DNA of 64,000 bases from Algoriphagus lacus (GCF_003583985.1 NZ_QXML01000001.1:496001-560000), one strand, 5' to 3'; shown: positions 26,379-35,339, numbered from the stretch's first letter. A program made the numbers and translations. The notes: generated by a model not told the origin, from the letters alone.

Positions 26379-26850
26379 ATTTGATCAGTTCTTTTCTTTT
26401 GAGGATGGTTTCCAAAAACTTTTTGTCGTTTTCGGAATTAAAAATCCGGAATGGAAGATGGATGAACTGGGCTTTGGATAGGTAAAGAACAAAAGCATCC
26501 TTGGTCACCTCTACCCGCTTAATCATATTCCATTGCACGGGCATTCCTTCGCGTACATTGAGTTTCATGAGGATCTGCCGGCTGTCGATTTCATAGGCCA
26601 TTTTTTGAAAAATGGGCTTATTCTGTTCCATTTGTGTAACTCCGGTAAATTGGATTGCCCAAAAAAGGACATACAATCCATAGGCGATCAGAGCTCCGAT
26701 AAACCACCAAATGGAAGCAATCCAGAAATATCCAAAGCAGATCGCTACTGCTATCAGGATAACCCACCACTGTACTTTCAGGATGGTTTTTAGGCCCATT
26801 TTGATGTAAGTGCCAGTTTCCAGCTGGTATTTTTTAGTCTTAATGATCAT
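26377..26850 (-). CDS. YcxB-like membrane protein
   Basis: A 157-residue inner-membrane protein. Two membrane segments lie at about 22-72 (ILKVQWWVILIAVAICFGYFWIA and IGALIAYGLYVLFWAIQF), followed by a cytoplasmic domain with IDSRQILMKLNVREGMPVQWNMIKRVEVTKDAFVLYLSKAQFIHLP, the pattern of YcxB-like/PH-like domains. Function unknown. The gene stands alone, convergent with the fasciclin gene. Confidence 0.75.
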   Translation of the reverse strand: MIIKTKKYQLETGTYIKMGLKTILKVQWWVILIAVAICFGYFWIASIWWFIGALIAYGLYVLFWAIQFTGVTQMEQNKPIFQKMAYEIDSRQILMKLNVREGMPVQWNMIKRVEVTKDAFVLYLSKAQFIHLPFRIFNSENDKKFLETILKRKELIK

Positions 26851-27001
26851 TAGTCAGGAATTTGAGAGCGCAAATATCCACCTATCCGAGTGATTTAGCA
26901 AGCCGAAAAAAATCATAAATACAGCGCCTGAAGTAAAACAAATGCCTTAATTCATTGATTTAGAATGTGTATTCGATTATCTTATCTGAAAATTTTTAGC
27001 C

Positions 27002-27232
27002 ATGAATAGTCTTGTGATCGATCTCTTTCTTTGTGGCGTGGCTTATGTCATTCTGATTTACTTCGTCGCAACAATGACAAAAAATTCACTTAGAAGAGGA
27101 AACAGCAGAAATGACGATGGAGATGGGGGAGTGGAAAATCTAACTCCTCCCAAGATTGATTTGCCTCCCGGAGTGATTTGGCCTTCGGATGCTCCCAAAA
27201 AGACCAAAGCTCCTGAACCAGTGGAGTTTTAA
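27002..27232 (+). CDS. Small single-pass membrane protein, 76 aa
   Basis: One membrane helix (LVIDLFLCGVAYVILIYFVA, about 4-23), a basic stretch (SLRRGNSRNDD) then a proline-rich tail (PPKIDLPPGVIWPSDAPKK). The topology suggests the tail faces the cytoplasm. No family recognised. The last 4 bp overlap the convergent Fur-family gene. Composition looks genuinely coding. Confidence 0.65.
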   Translation: MNSLVIDLFLCGVAYVILIYFVATMTKNSLRRGNSRNDDGDGGVENLTPPKIDLPPGVIWPSDAPKKTKAPEPVEF

Positions 27233-27642
27233 TGGCACTTTTCGCAAATACCCTGTATCAATAAATTCATTTCTTTTTTCTCAAATCCACCAGGGAGTTT
27301 GATTTGAGGAAGTTTTATGTCCTCCAGACAGGTGGTCTCCCCACACACTTCACATTTGAAATGCACATGCTCATGACTGTGATCATGTTCGGTTTCTCCA
27401 TGTGCACAAAGCGCATACTTAGTAGCCCCACTGTCGTCAAGGACTTTGTGGATCAGATCTTTGTCCAAAAAAGTCTTCAGCGTGCGGTAAATTGTCACCC
27501 GGTCAAACTGCTGATGGAGCTTGTCCTCCAAATCTGAGTGGGAAAGTGCGATGTTTTTGTCCAGGAATTCCTGAATGATTTCCAGCCGGCAATCAGTTAT
27601 TCGGAGTTTGTGGGATTGAAGTATGGAAAAGGGGCTCTGCAT
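27229..27642 (-). CDS. Fur-family metal-responsive regulator (Zur/PerR-like)
   Basis: A 137-residue Fur-superfamily repressor. The N-terminal winged helix (KLRITDCRLEIIQEFLDKNIALSHSDLEDKL, TIYRTLKTFLDKDLI) is followed by a His-rich hinge (HGETEHDHSHEHVHFKCEVCGETTCLED) and a C-terminal CEKC, giving two CxxC pairs for a structural zinc. The hinge histidines are typical of metal-sensing sites; whether it senses zinc, iron or peroxide is not decided by sequence. It is close to the metalloprotease gene but oriented to share no promoter with it. Confidence 0.88.
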   Translation of the reverse strand: MQSPFSILQSHKLRITDCRLEIIQEFLDKNIALSHSDLEDKLHQQFDRVTIYRTLKTFLDKDLIHKVLDDSGATKYALCAHGETEHDHSHEHVHFKCEVCGETTCLEDIKLPQIKLPGGFEKKEMNLLIQGICEKCH

Positions 27643-27687
27643 GACTTCTGTTTGATTTTCAAATTAACTCAAAAAATGTAAGCGAAA

Positions 27688-27715
27688 AAAAGGGCGCTGA
27701 ACCCAGCGCCCTTTT
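27688..27715 (-). terminator. Terminator of the zinc metalloprotease gene
   Basis: Stem AAAAGGGCGCTG / CAGCGCCCTTTT with a short loop; on the minus strand it runs into seven T. Confidence 0.88.
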
Positions 27716-27720
27716 GAAGT

Positions 27721-30264
27721 TTATTCCCCTGACTCTTCGGAGAGGATTTTTTCGATTCTCGCCAGCGCATCTTCGAGGTGAAGTTTGGACATCCTGTCGG
27801 AAGTACGTCCAATTGCGCTACGGATTTGGCTTTGAAGCGTTTTGAGTTCCCCTCTTGCCATCGGTCTGATGTCAGACTGGGAAGCATTGATTTGAGGTCC
27901 TGCAAACTGTCTGAACTGTGCTGGTAATTGCACCACATTTCCGGTAAGAAGCAATTCCAACCGCTCAATGTGTGCCCTTTGCAGCGCTCTTCTGTGAACA
28001 TCAATTGCTCTGCCGGCAGACAACTCTGTCCAGATTCCTTTTCTCAAATCGTCAAACAGTTCGGTTATCTTATATGCCTCACTCCCGTTCAAGGCTTCGT
28101 TTTCGATTACTCGACCCAAACGACCCCATTCCAGGATTCCGTTGAGTGTAGTCACCTGAGTGTTTCGGATTCTTTCCAAAGCACCAAAATCACCAATTCT
28201 TGCGATGATGTTTTCATCCATCAACCAGCTTGGAGTTGCGAACAACTGCTTGTTGAGGAAGTCAACGGCAGCCTTTTGCATTTCCTTGGAAGTATGGGTG
28301 TATACAGCTTCGCCCTGACCTGCGGATTTGTAGACTTCCATCACACCACCCACATTGGTTCTGACATGACCCATGTAACGGTTGTATTGGCCAATCACCT
28401 GCCCGTACATTTCTTCCAAATCTGAATAGTCCTTGAAAGGCTTATCTTCTTCAGCAGTCCATTCCATTAGATTTGGCATGATTCGCTGGAGGTTTTTGAT
28501 TCCGTATTCGGAAGCTTTAACGGCATTGTCACCCAAGTCTTCTGACTGTGTAGTTGGGTCATAATTGTTACCCTGACGGCCATATCGGTAAACAGGATCT
28601 CCTTTTTTGTCCAAAATCCACTTGTCCAAAATTGGCTGCTCCTCCTCTGGAGTTTTTGCTTCGAGGATCGGACGGTAGCCCCACATGATGGCATATTTGT
28701 CATAAGGCCCAACATCAGGCATAAGGCTTACACCTTTGTCTTCAGGCTGAGCCACATAGTTAAATCGGGCATAATCCATGATTGATGGCGCGGTACCAAA
28801 CTCCTTTGTGAACGCTGGATCTCGCAATTTTTCAACCGGATATCCTACCGAAGAGGCAAAGTTGTGAGGAAGACCCAAGGTATGTCCCACTTCGTGAGCT
28901 GACACGAATCGGATCAATCTTCCCATCACCGCATCATCAAATTTCACACCTCTAGCATCAGGGTTAATTGCTGCTGTCTGAATAAAGAACCAGTTTCTCA
29001 GCAGGTTCATTACGTTGTGATACCATCCGATGTCGGATTCCAGAATTTCTCCGGACCGAGGATCGGAAACGTGCGGACCATAGGCATTTTGGATGTCAGA
29101 AGCGAAATATCGGATCACCGAGTAGCGGGCATCCTCAGGGCTCCAAGTTGGATCTTCCTCCGGGCTTGGGGCTTCTTTGGCGATGATTGCATTTTTAAAG
29201 CCTGCAGCTTCAAACGCTTTTTGCCAGTCTTCTACACCTTGCTTCAGGTAAGGAACCCATTTTTCAGGAGTAGCCGGATCGATGTAGTACACAATAGGTT
29301 TCACCGGTTCCACCAATTCGCCACGCTTGAATTTCTCCATGTCCTCCGGTTTCACTTCCAGTCTCCAACGGTCGAGGTAACGACGCGAAGTAGCTCGCTG
29401 CTCGTCTGCTCCATAGTCTACGTAAGATCTGGCAAACCAACCCACACGTTGATCAGCGAGACGCTGCTTCATGGGTTCTTTGGGAAGCAAAATCATAGAC
29501 GCATTCATTTCCAACGTGATCAAACCGGTCGCACTGTTTGAAGGTGGCTCGGCTGCTGCATAAGTCAGCACATAGCGGGCCTCGATATTGATCGGGTAAG
29601 AATTGACGTGGACAATGTAAGAACGCTCGTTGTCCAGTCGGGATACTTTATATTCAGTTCTTCTGTTTCGCTGAAGACCAAGTGCCTGGTTGTCTTTGGT
29701 GAACAGGTCAGTGGCCTCTACCACAGTACCCGTTGAGTCTGTTCCTCTGGATCGGATTGGGAACTTTTGAAGAATAGGCTCCAGATTGGAAGCCTTTACA
29801 GCCATGGAGATTGGGAGGGAATCTGCTGCATAGTTGTTGACAGAGACTACTTTTAGGAGGATATCATCCTGGTTTTTTTCCCAACGGACCATCAGGTTGT
29901 TGGTGTTTTCTCCACCATAGCCAATACCGTCCGCAGTTTTGGCGATTCGCACCACCATCAGCATGTCGCGACCTAGGAGTGAGTCAGGGATTTCGTAGTA
30001 AAACTTTTCTTCGATTTGATGTACTTTAAATAGCCCTTCTTTGGTCTTGGCTTTTGCAGTAATCACTTCTTTGTAAGGCTTTGGACCAGTTGCAGGACCA
30101 CCGTTTTGTGGACGGGCCGGAGCCACCGGAGCTGCCGCTGTGGGAGTTTCCTGGCCTTTTTTCTTTTTCTTTTGGGCAAAAGAATCCTCTGCATACACGA
30201 GGGATCCAATCACGCCCAAAATCAAGGTGGTTCTCCTCAGTAATTTGGGTAGGGTTTTATTCAT
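27721..30264 (-). CDS. Large secreted zinc metalloprotease (DUF5117/DUF4953-type)
   Basis: An 847-residue exported protease with signal peptide (about 1-30). The active site HEVGHTLGLPHN (His457-Asn468) is the metzincin form HExxHxxGxxH, with a downstream SIMDYARF Met-turn candidate. Around it lie the DUF5118/5117 and DUF4953-type regions that define this Bacteroidota family (about 830-870 residues). A KKKKKGQETPTAAAPVAPA linker follows the signal. Substrates are unknown; such proteases are thought to act on the cell surface or outside the cell. Start ATG 30264 is clear, and a strong terminator follows. Confidence 0.9.
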   Translation of the reverse strand: MNKTLPKLLRRTTLILGVIGSLVYAEDSFAQKKKKKGQETPTAAAPVAPARPQNGGPATGPKPYKEVITAKAKTKEGLFKVHQIEEKFYYEIPDSLLGRDMLMVVRIAKTADGIGYGGENTNNLMVRWEKNQDDILLKVVSVNNYAADSLPISMAVKASNLEPILQKFPIRSRGTDSTGTVVEATDLFTKDNQALGLQRNRRTEYKVSRLDNERSYIVHVNSYPINIEARYVLTYAAAEPPSNSATGLITLEMNASMILLPKEPMKQRLADQRVGWFARSYVDYGADEQRATSRRYLDRWRLEVKPEDMEKFKRGELVEPVKPIVYYIDPATPEKWVPYLKQGVEDWQKAFEAAGFKNAIIAKEAPSPEEDPTWSPEDARYSVIRYFASDIQNAYGPHVSDPRSGEILESDIGWYHNVMNLLRNWFFIQTAAINPDARGVKFDDAVMGRLIRFVSAHEVGHTLGLPHNFASSVGYPVEKLRDPAFTKEFGTAPSIMDYARFNYVAQPEDKGVSLMPDVGPYDKYAIMWGYRPILEAKTPEEEQPILDKWILDKKGDPVYRYGRQGNNYDPTTQSEDLGDNAVKASEYGIKNLQRIMPNLMEWTAEEDKPFKDYSDLEEMYGQVIGQYNRYMGHVRTNVGGVMEVYKSAGQGEAVYTHTSKEMQKAAVDFLNKQLFATPSWLMDENIIARIGDFGALERIRNTQVTTLNGILEWGRLGRVIENEALNGSEAYKITELFDDLRKGIWTELSAGRAIDVHRRALQRAHIERLELLLTGNVVQLPAQFRQFAGPQINASQSDIRPMARGELKTLQSQIRSAIGRTSDRMSKLHLEDALARIEKILSEESGE

Positions 30265-30303
30265 GATTGAGTTAAAATGATTTGTCGATTTAAAGTAACT
30301 TCC

Positions 30304-30355
30304 AAACGGTCGGATATGTGGGCGCTAAAACTTAATTTTTTATAAACGGTTGGAT
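30304..30355. repeat. Pair of direct repeats AAACGGTYGGAT in a divergent promoter
   Basis: AAACGGTCGGAT (30304-30315) and AAACGGTTGGAT (30344-30355), same orientation, start-to-start distance 40 bp, about four helical turns. They lie between the divergent metalloprotease and flavoprotein genes, a natural place for an operator. Confidence 0.45.
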
Positions 30356-30372
30356 CATCAAATCAAAGGCTC

Positions 30373-31491
30373 TTGAACGGAACAGAAAACGGAATTGTAG
30401 TTATCGGTGGTGGGCTTGCTGGCTTGATTTCGGCGATTTTATTGGCGAAAGAAGGAAAGGAAGTGCTGCTCATTGAGAAAAAAACATATCCCTTCCACCG
30501 GGTGTGCGGGGAATACATTTCCAATGAGGTCTTGGGTTTTTTGAAACGTGAGGAGCTTTTTCCGGAATTTTTGGAGCTGCCTCAGATCTTTCGATTTGAG
30601 TTCAGTGATACTTCGGGCCGGACTTCTCACATTCCTTTGGACTTGGGAGGTTTTGGAATCAGCAGATTCGTCTTGGATGATTGGCTGTATCAAAAGGCCA
30701 AGCAGGTGGGTGTTCAATTTCATCTTGGGATTCAGGTCACAGCGATTGATTTCGATGAAAAGGCTGATAAGTTTAGCCTTGGACTTTCGGATTCATCCCG
30801 GATTCAGGCTCGTCTTGTAATTGGAGCGTTTGGAAAACGAAGCAAACTGGACAAGTTCCTCGATAGATCTTTTATGCAGAAAAGGAGTCCATATATCGGA
30901 GTCAAGTACCACATTAATGCAGATTTAGTCCGGGATACAGTAGCACTTCACAATTTTGAGGGGGGATATTGTGGATTGAATGCAATTGAGGAGGATAAAT
31001 TCAATCTCTGCTATCTGGGAAGCCGGGAGCAGCTGAGAGCTTTTGGTACGATTGAAGAAATGGAGCGGGAGGTTTTATGGAAAAACCCGGTGCTCAAGTT
31101 AATTTTCGAGGAAAGTGAGTTTCTGTTTGAAAAGCCGGAAGTCATCAATGAGATCAATTTTGAACCTAAAAAGCCGGTTGAAAATCATATCCTGATGGCA
31201 GGGGACTCAGCTGGGCTGATTACACCGCTCTGTGGAAATGGAATGGCGATGGCGATTCATTCGGGAAAATTGGCTGCCGATGCAATTATCAAAGGAAACA
31301 ACCGTAGCGAAATCGAGTCAGGATATGCTGCTTCCTGGAACGCAGCATTTCGTCAGAGACTTTGGGTTGGAAGAAATGTGCAGCGACTATTTGGCGCAAA
31401 GGGCGCCTCGACTTTAACCGGAATTCTGATTCGACGGATTCCTTTTTTTGCTAATCAAATCATCAAAAACACGCACGGAAAGCCTTTTTGA
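30373..31491 (+). CDS. FAD-dependent oxidoreductase of the polyketide locus
   Basis: A 372-residue flavoprotein. The start is TTG at 30373, giving MNGTENGIVVIGGGLAGL with the Rossmann GxGxxG dinucleotide motif; no ATG lies nearby. The second FAD motif is MAGDSAGLITPLCGNGMAMA (about 276-295). Overall it resembles geranylgeranyl-reductase or PHBH-type monooxygenases (CGEYIS near 43-48). In the type III polyketide operon of Streptomyces (srsABC) a flavoprotein hydroxylates a phenolic lipid to a quinone; the same reaction is plausible here but not shown. Its stop codon abuts that of the convergent ubiA-like gene. Confidence 0.82.
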   Translation: MNGTENGIVVIGGGLAGLISAILLAKEGKEVLLIEKKTYPFHRVCGEYISNEVLGFLKREELFPEFLELPQIFRFEFSDTSGRTSHIPLDLGGFGISRFVLDDWLYQKAKQVGVQFHLGIQVTAIDFDEKADKFSLGLSDSSRIQARLVIGAFGKRSKLDKFLDRSFMQKRSPYIGVKYHINADLVRDTVALHNFEGGYCGLNAIEEDKFNLCYLGSREQLRAFGTIEEMEREVLWKNPVLKLIFEESEFLFEKPEVINEINFEPKKPVENHILMAGDSAGLITPLCGNGMAMAIHSGKLAADAIIKGNNRSEIESGYAASWNAAFRQRLWVGRNVQRLFGAKGASTLTGILIRRIPFFANQIIKNTHGKPF

Positions 31492-32388
31492 TCAATATCC
31501 GAATACCTGTAAGATTTGGGTGTTTTCCAGAAAATAGTAAATGAAAAAGGCATTTAAAGCCAAACCTGAAATGGAATTCATGCCCATTGCCCAGGAATAG
31601 GATGCATATTTGGAAGGATTAGAATTCACAAACCCGAACCAAATCAGGAAAAAAAGCATGATTGGTGCCATCGCTCCCAGAAAGACCCAAATGATGTCCA
31701 GTTGATTTCGATCCAGAAAATACCAGACAAACGCTGCTCCGGTAAGAGCAAACAGGAAGCTGGAAAACAGAAAAGTCCCTTTTATTCCTAATTTCAGACT
31801 GAGCGTTTGATCTCCTCGCCTGGAATCCTCGGAATGTTGGTATACCTGGGTTAAAGGATAGTTACCCCAGAGCATCAAACTGGTCAAAAGGCCCGGAATC
31901 AATACGTGGGGACGAACCATCACATCCCAACCCAGATCACTCAATCCGGCATAGGCCATCGCAAACGTAAAACAGCCCTGAAACAACCCTGCGATAATCC
32001 AGCTGGCCCAAGGGTACTTCTTGATCCGGATCCGAGGATGAGAGTAAGCCATGCTGATCAGTCCGTAAACAACCAGCATGCTGGCAAAACTCCAACTGAT
32101 CATAGCTCCCAAAATCAGGGCGATCACAAAAAGACCTTGGGAAAGCCAATATAGATCCGGGGTGACTTTTGGTGGGACTTTGAGACCACCGATACTTTCT
32201 TCGTCCCGGTCAAAAAAACTGTTGTACCCGTTGCTGCTGGGATATAGGAACAGGTGAAGTGCCAAAAAAACAAGAAGTAATCGTCCTTCATTCAAGTTGG
32301 GCGTAATGGCTAACGAAAAGAAAAACACCGGCATCAGAAAAAAAGAAAACGGGATGCGTAAATGGCGGAGACTGGAGCGGGTGATCAT
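31492..32388 (-). CDS. UbiA-family prenyltransferase-like membrane protein
   Basis: A 298-residue integral membrane protein with about eight helices. The first acidic motif is NSFFDRDEES (N56, D60, D62 region), resembling the NDxxDxxxD motif; the second is EDSRRGDQTLS (about 190-200), matching the second DxxxD motif of UbiA enzymes. These residues bind Mg-pyrophosphate of the prenyl donor. The acceptor cannot be told; in this locus it may be the polyketide-derived phenol. It is transcribed toward the flavoprotein gene and away from the polyketide synthase gene, sharing the 90-bp divergent promoter region. Confidence 0.85.
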   Translation of the reverse strand: MITRSSLRHLRIPFSFFLMPVFFFSLAITPNLNEGRLLLVFLALHLFLYPSSNGYNSFFDRDEESIGGLKVPPKVTPDLYWLSQGLFVIALILGAMISWSFASMLVVYGLISMAYSHPRIRIKKYPWASWIIAGLFQGCFTFAMAYAGLSDLGWDVMVRPHVLIPGLLTSLMLWGNYPLTQVYQHSEDSRRGDQTLSLKLGIKGTFLFSSFLFALTGAAFVWYFLDRNQLDIIWVFLGAMAPIMLFFLIWFGFVNSNPSKYASYSWAMGMNSISGLALNAFFIYYFLENTQILQVFGY

Positions 32389-32478
32389 TCGGATTAATTG
32401 TTGTGGTCTTAACCTTATCGGATTGGGATGGTTGTCAGAGTAGCACTCAATTTAGAAATATTCACTTAACTTGATTTG

Positions 32479-33558
32479 ATGAATTCCAGTATTGTTAGCA
32501 TCGGTATTACCAATCCGGGTCTGCCGATCCCCCAGTCCGAAATTGCCCGATTTATGAAACTGGCTCACCAGCTCGATGAAGTTGAAGGACGAAAACTTGG
32601 ATTTCTCTATCGTATGTCAGGAATCGAAAGCAGGCACAGTGTGCTGAATGATTTTGACAAATTGAGTGTGGAGGATTTCTCATTTTTCCCAAATAACCAA
32701 ACCCTCTCTCCTTTTCCAGGCACCAAAGCCAGAATGGAAGTTTTCCAGACAACGGCTCCAGACCTTGCCGCGGAGGCTGCGCTGTCTTGCCTGAATCAAG
32801 TCGGAGAAACGAGCGGATCCTTGACCCACCTCATTCTTGTCTCCTGTACGGGGATGGTGGCGCCGGGAGTGGAATTGCAACTGATGGAAAAACTTGGTCT
32901 GAGCGATGCGGTCGAGCGATATTGTATTCACTTCATGGGATGCTATGCGGCATTTACCGGGCTGAAGCTGGCCGACAAAATCCTAAGGGCCGAACCTGAG
33001 GCAAAGGTTTTGGTGGTTTCCGTGGAACTTTGTACGCTTCACTTTCAAAAGGAGTATTCCGAAGACAATATCCTTGCTAATTCACTTTTTGGGGATGGAG
33101 CTGCGGCTGCTTTGGTGATGAATTCCGAAAAAGGACTTAAGATCAATTCCTACCTCAGCCAGGTGTTGCGGGAAGGAGAACAGGATATGGCCTGGGGGAT
33201 TGGAGATTTTGGGTTTGAAATGAGACTTAGCAAATACATCCCAAACTTGTTGGATCAGGGAATTCGACAGCTGAAAGAAACTTTTGAGAGAAAGTTTCGA
33301 CTCAGTCAGATTCGGAATTTTGCCATCCATCCTGGGGGAAAACAGATTCTCCAAAAGGTGCAAGAGGCGTTTGGTCTGGGGCCAGAGGTCAATCTGCATT
33401 CTATGGAGGTACTTCGGAAATTTGGTAACATGTCATCTGCTACCATTCTTTTTGTGCTGGATCGCATGATGAAAGACGCGGATGTCCAAGGAGATATTCT
33501 TTCGATGGGCTTTGGGCCGGGCTTGACCTTGGAAACCCTTCATTTGGAAAAGCGATGA
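32479..33558 (+). CDS. Type III polyketide synthase (chalcone/stilbene-synthase superfamily)
   Basis: A 359-residue ketosynthase-like enzyme. It condenses an acyl-CoA starter with malonyl-CoA. Starting at ATG 32479, the catalytic triad is complete: Cys155 in FMGCYAAFTG, His284 in FAIHPGGKQ, Asn317 in KFGNMSSAT. The C-terminal GFGPGLTLETL is the family ending. Compared with chalcone synthases, the pattern is closest to bacterial alkylresorcinol/alkylpyrone-type enzymes, which use long acyl starters. The stop overlaps the methyltransferase ATG (ATGA), so translation is coupled. The product is likely a phenolic or pyrone lipid. Confidence 0.9.
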   Translation: MNSSIVSIGITNPGLPIPQSEIARFMKLAHQLDEVEGRKLGFLYRMSGIESRHSVLNDFDKLSVEDFSFFPNNQTLSPFPGTKARMEVFQTTAPDLAAEAALSCLNQVGETSGSLTHLILVSCTGMVAPGVELQLMEKLGLSDAVERYCIHFMGCYAAFTGLKLADKILRAEPEAKVLVVSVELCTLHFQKEYSEDNILANSLFGDGAAAALVMNSEKGLKINSYLSQVLREGEQDMAWGIGDFGFEMRLSKYIPNLLDQGIRQLKETFERKFRLSQIRNFAIHPGGKQILQKVQEAFGLGPEVNLHSMEVLRKFGNMSSATILFVLDRMMKDADVQGDILSMGFGPGLTLETLHLEKR

Positions 33559-34259
33559 GTATTTTTTCCCAAAGGAGTTACCAAAAAGAGATCATGGATG
33601 ATCTGGAATACTCCGGGCCGGTATTGGAACAGACCCTTCGTGAACTGAAGACCATCAACCGCTGGTTGGGAGGGAATCAGGTGACGACCAATGGCCTTGA
33701 CAGACTTGTCAGGGATTTTCCCCAATCTTCCTACTCCATCTGTGATGTGGGCTGTGGTGGAGGGGACATGCTCAGAGTCATGCACAACTGGGCAAAAAGC
33801 CGAAAGCTTCAAGTCAAACTGACCGGAGTGGATGCCAATCCAAATACCATCGAACTGGCGAAAAAAAGGCTCGCTGATCTGGACGGAATTGACTGGGAAG
33901 TTCAAAATGTTTTTTCGGAGGAGTTCCAAAAAGGAAAAACCGATATGCTGACATGTACGCTTTTTACGCATCATTTTACGGACGAGGAGTTGGTTACCTT
34001 ATTCAGGTCCTTCCGAAAAAAGGCCAAACTCGGAATTATCATCAATGACCTTCACCGCAATCCCGTGGCCTATTACAGCATCCGATTTTTGACTCGTTTA
34101 TTTTCAAAATCCCCCATGGTCCAGCATGATGGTCCGCTTTCAGTTTTGAGGGCATTCTCCAAAAAGGATTGGGAGCGGATTTTAGCCCTAGCCGATATCA
34201 AAAACTATCGAATTTCTTGGCACTGGGCATTCCGTTGGCAGGTGTCGATTTTGGTATAG
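33555..34259 (+). CDS. SAM-dependent methyltransferase of the polyketide locus
   Basis: A 234-residue class I methyltransferase. The SAM-binding glycine loop is CDVGCGGGDMLR (about 62-73) with the downstream acidic GVDANPNTIELAKK. A catalytic-looking region CTLFTHHFTDEELVTLF follows. Translation is coupled to the polyketide synthase by the ATGA overlap, so it most likely methylates the polyketide product, as SrsB does in Streptomyces. The gene ends without a further ORF before the terminator at 34332. Confidence 0.85.
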   Translation: MSIFSQRSYQKEIMDDLEYSGPVLEQTLRELKTINRWLGGNQVTTNGLDRLVRDFPQSSYSICDVGCGGGDMLRVMHNWAKSRKLQVKLTGVDANPNTIELAKKRLADLDGIDWEVQNVFSEEFQKGKTDMLTCTLFTHHFTDEELVTLFRSFRKKAKLGIIINDLHRNPVAYYSIRFLTRLFSKSPMVQHDGPLSVLRAFSKKDWERILALADIKNYRISWHWAFRWQVSILV

Positions 34260-34331
34260 GTTGATTCTTGTTTTTCAGAAAATTTCTTAGGCCTGCTTTT
34301 TTAACCCATTCAGTTTCATAAAAGCAAAAAA

Positions 34332-34367
34332 AAAAAAATGGCCACTCCTTCGAGCAGCCATTTTTTT
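34332..34367. terminator. Terminator at the end of the polyketide operon
   Basis: AAAAAAATGGC (34332-34342) pairs with GCCATTTTTTT (34357-34367); an inner CTC/GAG pairing extends the stem. A and T runs on both sides make it usable in both directions, including the convergent lipoprotein gene. Confidence 0.8.
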
Positions 34368-34381
34368 GATTTCAAAAGGGA

Positions 34382-35209
34382 TCAATCAACCGTAACCTCT
34401 TTGGTTCCGCCGGGATAAGTGATCAGGATTACCTTGTCGCAAGCTCCATCTCCGTAATCTGCAGTAATCGGAACTCCTTCAAAAGTGAGTTCAAGAGTAC
34501 CTGCGATAGGGATATAAATTCCCGAAAGCACACATGCCTGCTTAATGGCCAAGTCTTCTGTTATAGTTGCCGTGTATGCGACATTTGCTCTGTTTTTTCC
34601 GGAAGCCGTACCCGTAATGGTGGATTCATATCCGGTATTGGTCAGTTTCAGCTGGCGGACCTGAGTACTGTTGTAGGTCACGAATGTATTGTCGGGCCAG
34701 GTGATTTTAGCATTATCGATTTTCACTCCTAAGGTAATGGTGGAGGTGGCCAAGTTGATTCCCGTATTGGTAAGTGTTCTCGTTCCCTCGATTTTGAGAC
34801 CATTCACTTCATATCCTTCGAAAGTGGTTACAATGGATGTTCCGGGGAAAAGAAAATTTGTGCCTGTATAGGAGAATGTTAGTTTGCCTTTTCTTACCAC
34901 TCCCTGCGGACCTGTGCAACCTGAGCCAAAGTTAACCGTGATTTTTTTTCCGTTGAGGTCATGGTTAACGATTGCCCCTTCGCAAATTGTTTGGGTCCCT
35001 TGCGTTCGTAAGCCCAATCCGCTGGATTGCATTACGCCGATCGTCAAGTTGTCCAGATCTTCAAAGCTGGCATTGATCACAAATTCATCTTCAACTGTTG
35101 CCACAGCGGACTCTGGATTGTAAGGAGGTTCATCTTCACTACAGGAGGCCAGAAAGACTGATGCAAAGACCAACATCAATCCAATTCGATTCAAAAGTGC
35201 GTTTTTCAT
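34382..35209 (-). CDS. Lipoprotein of unknown function, 275 aa
   Basis: Exported lipoprotein with lipobox VFLASC (Cys23). The mature part is almost entirely beta-strand with repeated G-T patterns (TITLGVKIDNAKITWPDNTFVTYNS, ITGTASGKNRANVAYTATI) and four cysteines (ICEGA, SGCTG, QACVL, DGACDK) that could pair. No enzyme motif. Families like this are widespread, unnamed Bacteroidota surface lipoproteins. Monocistronic. Confidence 0.75.
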   Translation of the reverse strand: MKNALLNRIGLMLVFASVFLASCSEDEPPYNPESAVATVEDEFVINASFEDLDNLTIGVMQSSGLGLRTQGTQTICEGAIVNHDLNGKKITVNFGSGCTGPQGVVRKGKLTFSYTGTNFLFPGTSIVTTFEGYEVNGLKIEGTRTLTNTGINLATSTITLGVKIDNAKITWPDNTFVTYNSTQVRQLKLTNTGYESTITGTASGKNRANVAYTATITEDLAIKQACVLSGIYIPIAGTLELTFEGVPITADYGDGACDKVILITYPGGTKEVTVD

Positions 35210-35234
35210 AAGCTTATGATTTGTTTTTCATTAG

Positions 35235-35339
35235 TTAAAAAGGGTTTTCCGAACTTGCTTTGGGAAGGATAGTCTCGGGAGAATCTTGTTTGGCAATAAT
35301 CATACCTGTTTGAGCCACCTGAGCCATACTTGATTGCAT
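35235..35339 (-). CDS. Possible 34-aa peptide downstream of the CobW operon
   Basis: Frame starting at ATG 35339: MQSSMAQVAQTGMIIAKQDS... ending SSENPF. The composition is protein-like and it begins 21 bp after the stop of the upstream small gene, suggesting the same transcript, but the start signal is weak and the frame could be chance. Too short for motif analysis. Confidence 0.3.
   Translation of the reverse strand: MQSSMAQVAQTGMIIAKQDSPETILPKASSENPF

Noticed and set aside
29017..29541. 174-codon frame opposite the zinc metalloprotease
   Set aside because: Antisense shadow of a strongly supported gene; no domains.
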